Shown in pieces: positions 42,164-49,650 of a stretch of 64,000 nucleotides of DNA (its first letter is position 1; every line of letters starts with the position of its first letter). Under the pieces are notes generated by a model that saw only the letters and a program-made list of their open reading frames with translations, ran no database searches and was not told the DNA's origin. Source of the DNA: Bacillota bacterium (GTDB taxonomy: Bacteria > Bacillota > Clostridia > Christensenellales > CAG-138); contig JAEYCM010000010.1 of NCBI GenBank assembly GCA_023455425.1, forward strand, positions 124,001 through 188,000. Reading direction: 5' to 3'. The translations under genes were made by a program, and so were the position numbers.

Positions 42164-43096
42164 ATGCGGGTTACCACAAGCATGATGACGAGTTCGTTTT
42201 TGACGAACCTAAATACCAATCTGAACGCCATGCAGACTTACCAGACCCAGCTTGCTACGGGCAAGCGGATCACCAAGCTTTCGGATGATCCGGTGGGGAT
42301 ACTGGGCAGCATGAATGCGCGCGTCAAGCTTGCAAGGCTTGATCAATACAGGGAAAACGTCAGCTCCGTGCAGGACATTTTAAAGCAGACCGAAACCGCC
42401 CTTATGGAGATCAACAAAATGATCCAGACCGGGTATGAACGCGCGGTGCAGACTACATCCGATACTTACGGGCCGGATGATCGCAATGCGGCCGCAGTCG
42501 AAATGGCGCAATTGAAGGATCATCTGCTCAAACTGGGTAATACCAAAGTTGCCAACCAGTACATATTCGGAGGCTATAACTCCACCAAAGAACCGTTTAC
42601 GCTGGACGCTTCGGGAAATCTTCTGTATAACGGGCTTGATGTCACGGTGAACAATACAGCGCTTCAGGAACAGGCCGCCCAAAACATTAGCATTGAGCTT
42701 GGCTATGATATGACCATGACCGCAACCATCAACGGCCTGGAGCTTTTCGGAAGCGGTTCGGGCAATATTTTTAACCTGTTTAGCGAATTTAGCACCGCTT
42801 TGTCCAACGGAGCCTCATCAGAGGAATTGAGCGGATTTATGACAAGATTTCAGTCTGCGCAATCCGATGTTATGGCGCGGATTGCGGAGATCGGCGCGCG
42901 GGATAACCGGCTTACTATGATGGAAAACCGGTATGAGGATGATGAAATCAATTTCACGGAGGTCAAATCCAAAGTGGAAGACGTTGATCAGGCGGAAGCG
43001 ATCATGCGTTATAAAATGGCGGAGTCGGTTTATCTGTTTGCTTTAAAAACTGGATCCAATATTATACAGCCAACGCTTGTGGATTATTTGAATTGA
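42164..43096 (+). CDS. flgL: Flagellar hook-associated protein FlgL (HAP3)
   Basis: 310 residues. MRVTTSMMTSSFLTNLNTNLNAMQTYQTQLATGKRI and SDDPVGILGSM are the flagellin-like N-terminal signature, and the C terminus is helical (QAEAIMRYKMAESVYLFALKTGSNIIQPTLVDYL). Second hook-filament junction protein. Follows flgK by 46 bases. Confidence 0.95.
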   Translation: MRVTTSMMTSSFLTNLNTNLNAMQTYQTQLATGKRITKLSDDPVGILGSMNARVKLARLDQYRENVSSVQDILKQTETALMEINKMIQTGYERAVQTTSDTYGPDDRNAAAVEMAQLKDHLLKLGNTKVANQYIFGGYNSTKEPFTLDASGNLLYNGLDVTVNNTALQEQAAQNISIELGYDMTMTATINGLELFGSGSGNIFNLFSEFSTALSNGASSEELSGFMTRFQSAQSDVMARIAEIGARDNRLTMMENRYEDDEINFTEVKSKVEDVDQAEAIMRYKMAESVYLFALKTGSNIIQPTLVDYLN

Positions 43097-43115
43097 GAAG
43101 CGGGGGTGTGATATA

Positions 43116-43706
43116 ATGAACTCGCTTAGTATCCATACCCAGCGTGCCGTGATTGAAATCGTATCACGCCCCGCGAAAATGTACATCGAACACAATCGGC
43201 CCAACTTTAAAATTAAGCGTACCCTTCCCAAAATGAAAATTGAACGAAAATTGCCTTCGTTCGATATCAAATGGGAAGATGTTCGTAAAAACAGTGGCCA
43301 GGCCTCCCCTGTACAGATGAACAAAGCTTTTGCCGAAAAGGGAAAACGCAAAGTTTTGGATACAATCCGTTCTATTGTGGAGCGCGGGGATATTTTAAAG
43401 GACGTTACAGACCCGAAAGCGTTTGAAAAAATAGCGGTTTCGCTTTCCGTGAAGGACATGCCGGAACTCAATATCGGGCTCATGCCCAAGGAAAAAGCCC
43501 GTATTGAATGGGATCCCGGATATTGCACCATAGAATGGACGGATCCTGTCTTACAGATCGAGTGGGACAAAGATTTCAGACCTACCATCGAATGGGAGCC
43601 CTACTCTGTGGAAGTACGCCTCAGAAACAGACCGCTGGTAAAGATCAGAGTCAATTTGGAACATATACCCGGCGCTGTGGGCGCTAAAGTAGACCAGGAA
43701 GTATAA
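43116..43706 (+). CDS. yviE: YviE-like flagellar locus protein (DUF6470)
   Basis: 196 residues, no membrane segments. It has repeated strands (KIKRTLPKMKIERKLPSFDIKWED, ARIEWDPGYCTIEWTDPVLQIEWD, PTIEWEPYSVEV) in which IEW recurs. This is the look of YviE, found between flgL and fliW in Bacillus. Function unknown; the context suggests a filament-assembly or secretion role. Confidence 0.85.
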   Translation: MNSLSIHTQRAVIEIVSRPAKMYIEHNRPNFKIKRTLPKMKIERKLPSFDIKWEDVRKNSGQASPVQMNKAFAEKGKRKVLDTIRSIVERGDILKDVTDPKAFEKIAVSLSVKDMPELNIGLMPKEKARIEWDPGYCTIEWTDPVLQIEWDKDFRPTIEWEPYSVEVRLRNRPLVKIRVNLEHIPGAVGAKVDQEV

Positions 43707-43746
43707 TCTTTCATTTGTTTTGCTTTTGATAGAGGGGGTTCATGCA

Positions 43747-44220
43747 ATGCTGATCGAAACGGCCAGATTTGGGGATTTCAACTTGAATGACAGCAAGATT
43801 ATCGATTTCCCAAACGGCATACCGGGGTTTGAGGAGCTACACAAGTTTATTATTCTGGAGATTGGCGAGACCAAGCCGCTGTACTGGCTGCAATCCACAG
43901 AGAACAAATATATCTCCCTACCCGTGGTGATCCCCTTTGAGTTGTTGGAGGATTACTACATTGAGATTCGTGAAAACGAACTAAAAGGATTGGAAGTGGA
44001 TCACAACAACGATCTGTTGATCCTCAATGTAGTGGTTATTCCCGATGATATTCAAAAAATGACGGTCAATCTCGCCGCTCCCATTATCATCAATTTGAAG
44101 CTTGGCGCAGGCAAACAGATCGTGATCGATGCGGCTGACCTTCCCGTCCGGTTTCCAATCTATGATGCGGTTATGCGGAAATTGAAGGGGGGGGAAGCGG
44201 ATGCTGGTTCTCTCGCGTAA
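43747..44220 (+). CDS. fliW: Flagellar assembly factor FliW
   Basis: 157 residues. FPNGIPGFEELHKFIILE, PLYWLQSTENKYISLPVV and VNLAAPIIINLKLGAGKQIVI are family motifs. FliW binds CsrA and relieves CsrA repression of flagellin mRNA, until flagellin itself takes up FliW. It overlaps csrA by 20 bases. Start at ATG 43747 behind AGAGGGGG; nine extra codons upstream are not needed. Confidence 0.95.
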   Translation: MLIETARFGDFNLNDSKIIDFPNGIPGFEELHKFIILEIGETKPLYWLQSTENKYISLPVVIPFELLEDYYIEIRENELKGLEVDHNNDLLILNVVVIPDDIQKMTVNLAAPIIINLKLGAGKQIVIDAADLPVRFPIYDAVMRKLKGGEADAGSLA

Positions 44221-44416
44221 GGCCGGTGAATTGCTTGCAATCGGCCCGGATATCACGGTGGAAGTGGTAGCCGTGGAAGGAGACCGCGTACGTCTCGGGA
44301 TTAACGCGCCCAAGGATACGCGGATATTCCGCAAGGAACTCCTCGATCAGACGGTGGATATTAATAAGATCGCGGTCAGCGCTCCGGTGATTAATTTTCA
44401 GGAGCGCGTCAAATAA
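44201..44416 (+). CDS. csrA: Translational regulator CsrA
   Basis: 71 residues. MLVLSRKAGELLAIG, ITVEVVAVEGDRVRLGINAPKDTRIFRKEL are the conserved CsrA sequence, including the C-terminal RNA-binding strand. It binds GGA motifs at ribosome binding sites, chiefly of flagellin mRNA in Firmicutes, and is held by FliW. The gene lies inside the end of fliW with the strong site GGGGGGGAAG 5 bases before its ATG. No flagellin gene follows, unlike in Bacillus. Confidence 0.97.
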   Translation: MLVLSRKAGELLAIGPDITVEVVAVEGDRVRLGINAPKDTRIFRKELLDQTVDINKIAVSAPVINFQERVK

Positions 44417-44430
44417 AAGTAGTCAGTGAA

Positions 44431-44462
44431 AAAGTCCCGCCTGAATGAAGGCGGGACTTTTA
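44431..44462 (+). terminator. Rho-independent terminator closing the flagellar region
   Basis: An 11-pair stem AAAGTCCCGCC with its complement around TGAATGAA, then TTTATG. It lies 15 bases after csrA and also faces the leftward TauE-like gene. Confidence 0.85.
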
Positions 44463-44478
44463 TGATGTAATAAATGCT

Positions 44479-44853
44479 TTACTCATCGTTCTTCTTCTTT
44501 TTGGCCCGCAAAAACTGAAGAATCCCAAGAACGATTAGGAATATGCCGAACGCCTTTTTGAGCCACTCCGCCTCCAGGCAGGTCGCTAAGAAAGCGCCGC
44601 CGACTGCGCCGATCACGCCCCATATCAGCAGCGGAAGCGCCGTCTTTGCTTTTAAGCGCCCGTCCCGCCGGTGAATCAGGAGGGCGAGCGCGGCGCCCGG
44701 TAAAAACGCAAGCATATTTACGCCCTGGGCCGCGTGCTGGTCCATGCTTAAAAACAGCGTCAAGATCGGAATGAGCACCGTACCGCCGCCCATCCCCATG
44801 CCGGAAAGCACGCCCGAAACGAGTCCGGCTAAAAGATACCACAAAAAGCTCAT
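44479..44853 (-). CDS. Half-size TauE/SafE-family membrane protein (C-terminal half type)
   Basis: 124 residues with three or four membrane helices. LLAGLVSGVLSGMGMGGGTVLIPILTLFL is the repeat motif that TauE/SafE proteins carry once per half. A normal TauE/SafE exporter has eight helices and about 250 residues, so this is half a protein. It overlaps the next half by 4 bases (ATGA), which implies a co-translated heteromer. The family exports organic or inorganic sulfur-containing anions; the substrate is unknown. The longer open frame to 45168 overlaps the partner gene in another frame and is not used. Confidence 0.82.
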   Translation of the reverse strand: MSFLWYLLAGLVSGVLSGMGMGGGTVLIPILTLFLSMDQHAAQGVNMLAFLPGAALALLIHRRDGRLKAKTALPLLIWGVIGAVGGAFLATCLEAEWLKKAFGIFLIVLGILQFLRAKKKKNDE

Positions 44854-45218
44854 AGCAGAAGGCGGACGCCCGCTGCAAGCATCAGCACGGCGAACAGCCG
44901 GTCGATCCAGACAGAGCGCATCTTCCCTAAAAGCTTTGCGCCCAATAAGCTGCCGGGGAGTACGCCCAGCGTCACAATGGGTACAAAATCGAATTGGATC
45001 GCACCGCGGATTAGATATACTACAATGCTGACGATGGAGAGAGGCAGCATCACCATCAGTGCGGTCGCGTGCGCATCCTCGCTTTTGAGTTTGCACAGGC
45101 GCTCTAAAACCACAACCGCAAGCATGCCGCCGCCTGCGCCAAACAGCCCGTTGGCAATACCGGTACAAATTGCTGCTATATAAGTTGAAATGCGCCGCGG
45201 CTTCTCATTTGTCTGCAT
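44850..45218 (-). CDS. Half-size TauE/SafE-family membrane protein (N-terminal half type)
   Basis: 122 residues with about four membrane helices. The motif TGIANGLFGAGGGMLAVVVLERL is the TauE/SafE half-repeat, followed by ALMVMLPLSIVSIVVYLIRG. First gene of the two-gene operon; it likely pairs with the product of 44479-44853 to make one eight-helix exporter. The ATG at 45218 starts MQTNEKPRRIS; the 37 codons upstream look like intergenic sequence. Confidence 0.82.
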   Translation of the reverse strand: MQTNEKPRRISTYIAAICTGIANGLFGAGGGMLAVVVLERLCKLKSEDAHATALMVMLPLSIVSIVVYLIRGAIQFDFVPIVTLGVLPGSLLGAKLLGKMRSVWIDRLFAVLMLAAGVRLLL

Positions 45219-45284
45219 GCTTATAAGATGTTCACCCTTTTGATAATTATTCAGCAAATTGTTGATGCAAAACCACAGGGGGCA

Positions 45285-45293
45285 TGTTATAAT
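45285..45293 (+). promoter_or_regulatory. Extended -10 promoter upstream of the Rnf-like operon
   Basis: TGTTATAAT (TG at 45285-45286, TATAAT at 45288-45293) fits an extended -10 box. A TTGATG at 45262-45267 is 20 bases away, too far for a strong -35. Transcription would run through the small ORF and hairpin described next. Confidence 0.5.
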
Positions 45294-45321
45294 ACTAACG
45301 GATTTGACAAGGGAAACGAAA

Positions 45322-45402
45322 ATGTACATTTTTATGGCTTGCTCAATGAATACGGTTCTTTCAAGAAAGGGTGAGCATACCCTTTTTTGCTGTATAGAAT
45401 AG
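45322..45402 (+). CDS. Possible 26-residue leader peptide
   Basis: A short ORF starting ATG TAC ATT with AAGGG 9 bases upstream, ending TAG at 45400-45402 and containing three Cys codons. It encloses the terminator-like hairpin at 45366-45388. It may be a leader peptide for attenuation of the Rnf-like operon or a chance ORF. No homology is claimed. Confidence 0.3.
   Translation: MYIFMACSMNTVLSRKGEHTLFCCIE
45366..45388 (+). terminator. Attenuator-like hairpin upstream of rnfC
   Basis: AAAGGGT, loop GAGCAT, ACCCTTT followed by TTT. It is a short intrinsic-terminator-like structure between the extended -10 box and rnfC, 48 bases before the start codon. Confidence 0.55.
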
Positions 45403-45435
45403 TTTACGGAAAATACGGAAAGGACGGTGTCAGCT

Positions 45436-46773
45436 TTGCCAAAGCTAACCTTTCAGGGTGGCGTTCATCCCATGCACGATGTGCATGAGGGCAAGCTCCC
45501 CACAAAGGATCTCCCGGTAAGGGACTTCGTAGCGGATACGGTATGTATTCTCATGGGCATGCATTTGGGCGCGCCCAGTTCTCCTTGTGTACAGAAAGGG
45601 GATTATGTCCGGCTCGGACAGGTAATCGGCGAACCTGTAGGCCCACTCGGGCTTCCTGTACACGCAAGCGTCTCGGGCGAGGTCATCGACGTCTCGCTTA
45701 AACAGCAGCTTTCACCCAACCCGGTCATGTGTGTGACCATCCGAAACGACCATAAGGACGAATGGGTGGACGGCATCGCGGGATACGGGGATGTGGAAAC
45801 GGTGGATCCGTCCCTAATTGTCCCTATTATTAAGAACGCGGGCATTTGCGGCATGGGCGGCGCCTGCTTCCCCACGCACGTGAAGCTCACTGTGCGTGAG
45901 GGCATGTACTGCGACACCATCATATTGAACGGCGCGGAATGCGAAACGCACCTGACGGCGGATTACCGCCTGATGCTGGAGCATTCCGTAAAAATAGTGG
46001 ACGGGCTCCGGGCCGCTATGCGCGCATTGAACGTCAAGCGCGGCGTCATCGCCATTGAGGATAACAAGCCCGAGGCCATCGCGCTCATGAAAAAGGCGGC
46101 GCAGGGCCGCGAGGGCGTAGAAGTGGCGGAGCTTGCAACCAAATACCCGCAGGGCGGTGAAAAGCAACTCATCCAGGCTGTAACGGGCAGGCAGGTTCCG
46201 CAAAAAAAGCTGCCGCTTGACGCGCACGTCATCGTGCTCAACGTTGGTACTGCCGCGGCTATTGCAGAAGCAATCACGACCGGGCGTCCGCTTATTTCCC
46301 GTATTACGACTGTCACGGGCTGTGTGAACAAGCCCGCAAACCTCCGCCTGCGCGTCGGCACCATATTTGCGGACGCCCTCAAAGAATGCGGCGGGTATTC
46401 CAAGGAACCCGGTAAAATCACCGCGGGCGGCGCGATGACCGGTATTCCTGCGCCCAGCGATGAAGTGTCCATGACGAAAGCGACAAACGGCATCGTTGTT
46501 TACTGCAAGGAAGACGCTAAAGAATTTGAAGAAAACCCCTGCATCCGCTGCGCGCGCTGCGTCCTGGTATGCCCGGCAGGGCTTAGGCCTTATCTTTTGA
46601 AGCATTATTGCCAGGCGGGCGATCTTGCGGCCGCCGAAGCCGAAAACGTGATGGATTGCATCGTCTGCGGCAGTTGTTCTTTTGGTTGCCCGGCAAGGCT
46701 CCAGCTCACATCCGCGTTTAAAGTTGCAAAGGATCAGATCATTGCTGCGCAAAGGGGAGGTGCAAAAAAATGA
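45436..46773 (+). CDS. rnfC: Rnf-type electron transport subunit RnfC
   Basis: 445 residues. The N terminus LTFQGGVHP and the NADH/FMN region AGICGMGGACFPTHVKL, an SLBB-like domain (GGYSKEPGKITAGGAMTGIP), and two 4Fe-4S motifs (CIRCARCVLVCP from residue 369; CIVCGSCSFGCP from 408) give the full RnfC plan. In Rnf it exchanges electrons with NAD. It overlaps rnfD by 4 bases. The TTG at 45436 gives the family-like start MPKLTFQGG; a GTG at 45427 is too close to AGGA. Confidence 0.94.
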   Translation: MPKLTFQGGVHPMHDVHEGKLPTKDLPVRDFVADTVCILMGMHLGAPSSPCVQKGDYVRLGQVIGEPVGPLGLPVHASVSGEVIDVSLKQQLSPNPVMCVTIRNDHKDEWVDGIAGYGDVETVDPSLIVPIIKNAGICGMGGACFPTHVKLTVREGMYCDTIILNGAECETHLTADYRLMLEHSVKIVDGLRAAMRALNVKRGVIAIEDNKPEAIALMKKAAQGREGVEVAELATKYPQGGEKQLIQAVTGRQVPQKKLPLDAHVIVLNVGTAAAIAEAITTGRPLISRITTVTGCVNKPANLRLRVGTIFADALKECGGYSKEPGKITAGGAMTGIPAPSDEVSMTKATNGIVVYCKEDAKEFEENPCIRCARCVLVCPAGLRPYLLKHYCQAGDLAAAEAENVMDCIVCGSCSFGCPARLQLTSAFKVAKDQIIAAQRGGAKK

Positions 46774-47717
46774 ACTTCAAGCTATCTCCCGCCCCTCATA
46801 TCCGTAAGGCGGACAATACCAGAAGTTTGATGCTGGACGTTGTGATCGCGCTAATTCCGGCTTCCCTAGCGGGCGTCTATTTCTTTGGGTTTAAGGCGCT
46901 TCTGCTTCTCGTATTGAGTATGGCGTCCGCCGTGCTTGCCGAGTATCTATGGCAGAAGCTGATGAAGCTGCCCGTACGGGTGGGCGATTTTTCGGCGCTC
47001 GTAACAGGCCTCCTGCTTGGGCTCAATCTTCCGGTCGGCGCGCCGTGGTGGCTTGCCGTGCTGGGAAGCGCCATCGCCATTATCCTGGTGAAACAACTCT
47101 TTGGCGGCATTGGCGATAACTTCTTAAATCCGGCACTTACCGCGCGCGCGATCCTGCTTGCCTCCTGGCCCGTACACCTTACCCGGTTCACGCTGCCCAC
47201 AAACTTCAGCGGCGTGGATGCGGTTTCTTCCCCCACGGTGCTCGCCGGTTTTGACGCAAGCAACATGGACTTGTTCCTGGGCAACATCCCCGGCTGCATC
47301 GGAGAAGTGAGCAAGATCGCCATTTTGATCGGCCTTGTGTACCTGATCGCGAGAAGGGTGATGGTCCCTCATGTTCCGGTAATATTCCTCGGCGTTACGG
47401 CGCTGCTAGCGTGGGTCATGGGTCCGCAGGGCGCGTTTACGTTTGACGGCGATGCGATGCGCGCCATACTTTCAGGCGGCGTCATGTTCGGCGCGGTGTT
47501 CATGGCGACAGACTATACCACGTGCCCTATGACCATCAAAGGGCAGGCGTGGTTCGCGGTAGGCTGTGGTGTGATCGTATCCGTTATCCGCGCCTATGGC
47601 AGCTATCCCGAGGGCGTTACCTATGCGATACTGCTGATGAACCTTGTTACCCCGCTCATCGATAAATATATGCGTCCCAGGGTATATGGTTCGTCCGTAC
47701 AGGAGGCAAAAGCATGA
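46770..47717 (+). CDS. rnfD: Rnf-type membrane subunit RnfD
   Basis: 315 residues, about nine membrane helices. GDNFLNPALTARAILLASWP and GNIPGCIGEVSKIAILIG are family motifs. The site of covalent FMN is expected at Thr156 in DAVSSPTVL; the usual sequence is DAVTSATPL, so Ala-Thr-Pro is changed to Pro-Thr-Val while the Thr remains. It overlaps rnfC and rnfE by 4 bases on each side. Confidence 0.94.
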   Translation: MNFKLSPAPHIRKADNTRSLMLDVVIALIPASLAGVYFFGFKALLLLVLSMASAVLAEYLWQKLMKLPVRVGDFSALVTGLLLGLNLPVGAPWWLAVLGSAIAIILVKQLFGGIGDNFLNPALTARAILLASWPVHLTRFTLPTNFSGVDAVSSPTVLAGFDASNMDLFLGNIPGCIGEVSKIAILIGLVYLIARRVMVPHVPVIFLGVTALLAWVMGPQGAFTFDGDAMRAILSGGVMFGAVFMATDYTTCPMTIKGQAWFAVGCGVIVSVIRAYGSYPEGVTYAILLMNLVTPLIDKYMRPRVYGSSVQEAKA

Positions 47718-48352
47718 AACAGAAGAAAATGGTCAGCGCCTTCTTTGGCGGCATCCTTTCGGAAAACCTGATGTTTCGCTTGGCGGTGGCGCTTTGCGCC
47801 ACGCTCGCGGTCACAGCTTATGCGGCAAATGGCCTGGGCCTAGGACTTGCGACGGCGTGCGCGCTGGTCTGCTCCAATTTGTTGATCGCGCTTGTGCGCG
47901 GTATGTTGCCTGAAAGCGCCCGCCTGTTTGCCTATGTGCTCATCATAGGGCTGTTCGTATCCGCGGCGCAGATGCTGCTGTCCGCGTTCTTCTCCGGCCT
48001 AAGCGCAGACTTGGGCATTTATGTTCCGTTGATGGCGGTCAGCTGCACCCTTCTCTCCCGCGTCAACGGCGCGGATGAAAAGCCGCGTGTTGTATCCGCG
48101 GGCGTTGACGGTCTCATCACCGGCCTGCTGTTTGCCGCAGCGCTCGTTGTTTTGAGCGCCGTGCGCGAGCTTCTGGGGTTTGGCACTCTGTTTGGCGCGG
48201 CGGTGTTCGGGGAAGGCTTTGAGCCGGTGCTGATACTCAAGGCCGTGCCCGGCGGGCTGATACTGCTCGGCGTGCTCTATGGCGTCGTCAACCACTTTAT
48301 CCGCAAGGGTAGGACCTCGGAAAATACGCAAGAAGGAGGTGCCAAGGCATGA
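47714..48352 (+). CDS. rnfE: Rnf-type membrane subunit RnfE
   Basis: 212 residues, six membrane helices. It has Cys28 in RLAVALCATLAVTAYAANGLG and Cys111 in VPLMAVSCTLLSR, equivalent to the two cysteines that hold the [2Fe-2S] cluster in the RnfA/RnfE (NqrE/NqrD) pair. The C-terminal 50 residues are hydrophilic. In other Clostridia rnfG lies between rnfD and rnfE; here the overlap excludes it. Confidence 0.93.
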   Translation: MKQKKMVSAFFGGILSENLMFRLAVALCATLAVTAYAANGLGLGLATACALVCSNLLIALVRGMLPESARLFAYVLIIGLFVSAAQMLLSAFFSGLSADLGIYVPLMAVSCTLLSRVNGADEKPRVVSAGVDGLITGLLFAAALVVLSAVRELLGFGTLFGAAVFGEGFEPVLILKAVPGGLILLGVLYGVVNHFIRKGRTSENTQEGGAKA

Positions 48353-48945
48353 CGCTGGCGTTGGAAGGGTTTTCCGGTATCGGTGAAGCGCTGCTGTTTA
48401 TGGTGGCCTGCATCGTTACAAGCAACTTTATATTCTCCCGGGCTTTGGGCGTGCTGCCGTTCTCCGCGAATGGGGACCGCGTGAAAGCCGCCGCAGGCAT
48501 GGGGCTTATGGTAGCGGCTGTCATGACGCTAACCTCGTTCTTCGGCTTCGTAATTTATCAGTGGATCCTTGCGCCGCTTTCGGCCACTTACCTTGCGACG
48601 ATCTGCTTCCTTGCGGTCATTGCGGCGCTTACGCTTGCGGGCCAGGCGGTTCTCAAAAAGAGCAACCCGGACCTGGGACTCTATTTCCCGCTGGTCATGG
48701 GCAACAGCGCGGTATTGGGCGTTGTCGCGCTCAATACGCTGGGGCAGTACGATCTGTTGAAAAGCGTGCTGTCTGGTGCGTTTGGCGGGATCGGCTTCCT
48801 CGTCGCCATCGTGTTGATCATTGGCGTACGGGAAAGGCTTGCGACCTCCAAGGTGCCTGAGGCATTCCGAGGATTTCCTATTACGCTGGTAAGCGCGGGG
48901 CTGATGTCCCTGGCCTTTATGGGCTTTATGGGGATCGTAAAATAA
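48349..48945 (+). CDS. rnfA: Rnf-type membrane subunit RnfA, lacking the cluster cysteines
   Basis: 198 residues, six membrane helices, with the RnfA motifs VTSNFIFSRALG, GMGLMVAAVMTLTSF and GLYFPLVMGNSAVLGVVALN. The expected cluster ligands are replaced: the Cys of LGICPF is Leu36 (ALGVLPF) and the Cys of TNCAVLG is Ser120 (GNSAVLG). The protein otherwise looks intact and is co-translated with rnfE (4-base overlap). This must alter or abolish the membrane iron-sulfur cluster. rnfB, which normally follows, is absent. Confidence 0.93.
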   Translation: MTLALEGFSGIGEALLFMVACIVTSNFIFSRALGVLPFSANGDRVKAAAGMGLMVAAVMTLTSFFGFVIYQWILAPLSATYLATICFLAVIAALTLAGQAVLKKSNPDLGLYFPLVMGNSAVLGVVALNTLGQYDLLKSVLSGAFGGIGFLVAIVLIIGVRERLATSKVPEAFRGFPITLVSAGLMSLAFMGFMGIVK

Positions 48946-48968
48946 TTCAATACATAACGTACAGCGAA

Positions 48969-48996
48969 CAGCGCCGGAAGTCATTTCCGGCGCTGT
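48969..48996. terminator. Terminator after the Rnf-like operon
   Basis: An 11-pair stem CAGCGCCGGAA/TTCCGGCGCTG with loop GTCAT, followed by TCTTCGTTTT. It closes the operon 24 bases after rnfA and separates it from the convergent gene at 49019. Confidence 0.8.
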
Positions 48997-49018
48997 CTTC
49001 GTTTTGGATGCAGTATTC

Positions 49019-49618
49019 CTACCTGTTTTGCATGGAGCCTAACATCTGTGCAAGCAACAGGGGGTTCATGCCGTTCATGCCGCCGCCGGTTGTGCTGCCG
49101 CCGTTCATGTTGCCGCCCATGCCTCCACCGTTCTGCAGCATCTGTGCAAGCATCATAGGATTCATACCACCCATACCGCCCGTCCCGCCGCCTGCGCTGC
49201 CACCCATGCCGTTCATGCCGCCCATTAGCTGCATCAACATTTGCATCATCTGCATATTATTTTGTTGTGGCGCCTGCTGCTGTGGGGCAACGTAAGGGTT
49301 CTCCTGTACATTCGGGATCGCGTGCTGCTGCGGAGCGGCGCGGTGCTGCTGCGGAAGCTGTAAATCGGTGGGCACGCCCATTGCGTGGCACAGGTCCTCA
49401 TATTCGCTCTCGGTAAGATGATCCCGCATGGAAACAACATACCGTTGCACGCCCTGCATGCCACGCTCGCGCCTGATGTGCTGCCCCAGCAGTATGGCGG
49501 GTGCGGGTTGGCCGTAATTCTGGGACAGATTCTCTTCTGTGTCGTCCGCATTCAAATCCTGCTGAGCGGGCGGACGTGAGCCGCCGGTTGGCAGTGATTG
49601 CGGCGCATATCTGGGCAT
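49019..49618 (-). CDS. Unknown protein with Gln-rich and Gly/Met-rich low-complexity C terminus
   Basis: 199 residues. The N-terminal 95 residues look folded (ENLSQNYGQPAPAILLGQHI, MRDHLTESEYEDLCHAMGVPTD). A Gln/Pro-rich linker follows (about 95-130), then a Gly- and Met-rich tail with two related segments, GGMNPMMLAQMLQNGGG and GMNGMNPLLLAQMLGSM. No signal peptide. The composition recalls coat-like or phase-separating tails; no function is assigned. AGGAGGTGG precedes the ATG, so translation is well supported. It is divergent from the gene at 49744 and shares an inverted repeat with it. Confidence 0.75.
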   Translation of the reverse strand: MPRYAPQSLPTGGSRPPAQQDLNADDTEENLSQNYGQPAPAILLGQHIRRERGMQGVQRYVVSMRDHLTESEYEDLCHAMGVPTDLQLPQQHRAAPQQHAIPNVQENPYVAPQQQAPQQNNMQMMQMLMQLMGGMNGMGGSAGGGTGGMGGMNPMMLAQMLQNGGGMGGNMNGGSTTGGGMNGMNPLLLAQMLGSMQNR

Positions 49619-49650
49619 ATGGCCACCTCCTTGTTTAGTCACCTTTCTAG

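Noticed and set aside
44854..45168. N-terminal extension of the second TauE/SafE half gene
   Set aside because: The extension is Arg/Cys-rich and overlaps the partner gene in another frame. The ATG at 44853 begins the membrane helix expected for the family.
45262..45293. TTGATG and TATAAT as a normal -35/-10 promoter for rnfC
   Set aside because: The spacing is 20 bases, too long for a standard promoter; only the extended -10 box is kept.
47700..47730. Possibility that a small rnfG was overlooked between rnfD and rnfE
   Set aside because: The rnfD stop and rnfE start overlap by 4 bases; no other frame in rnfD or rnfE encodes the FMN-binding motif of RnfG.
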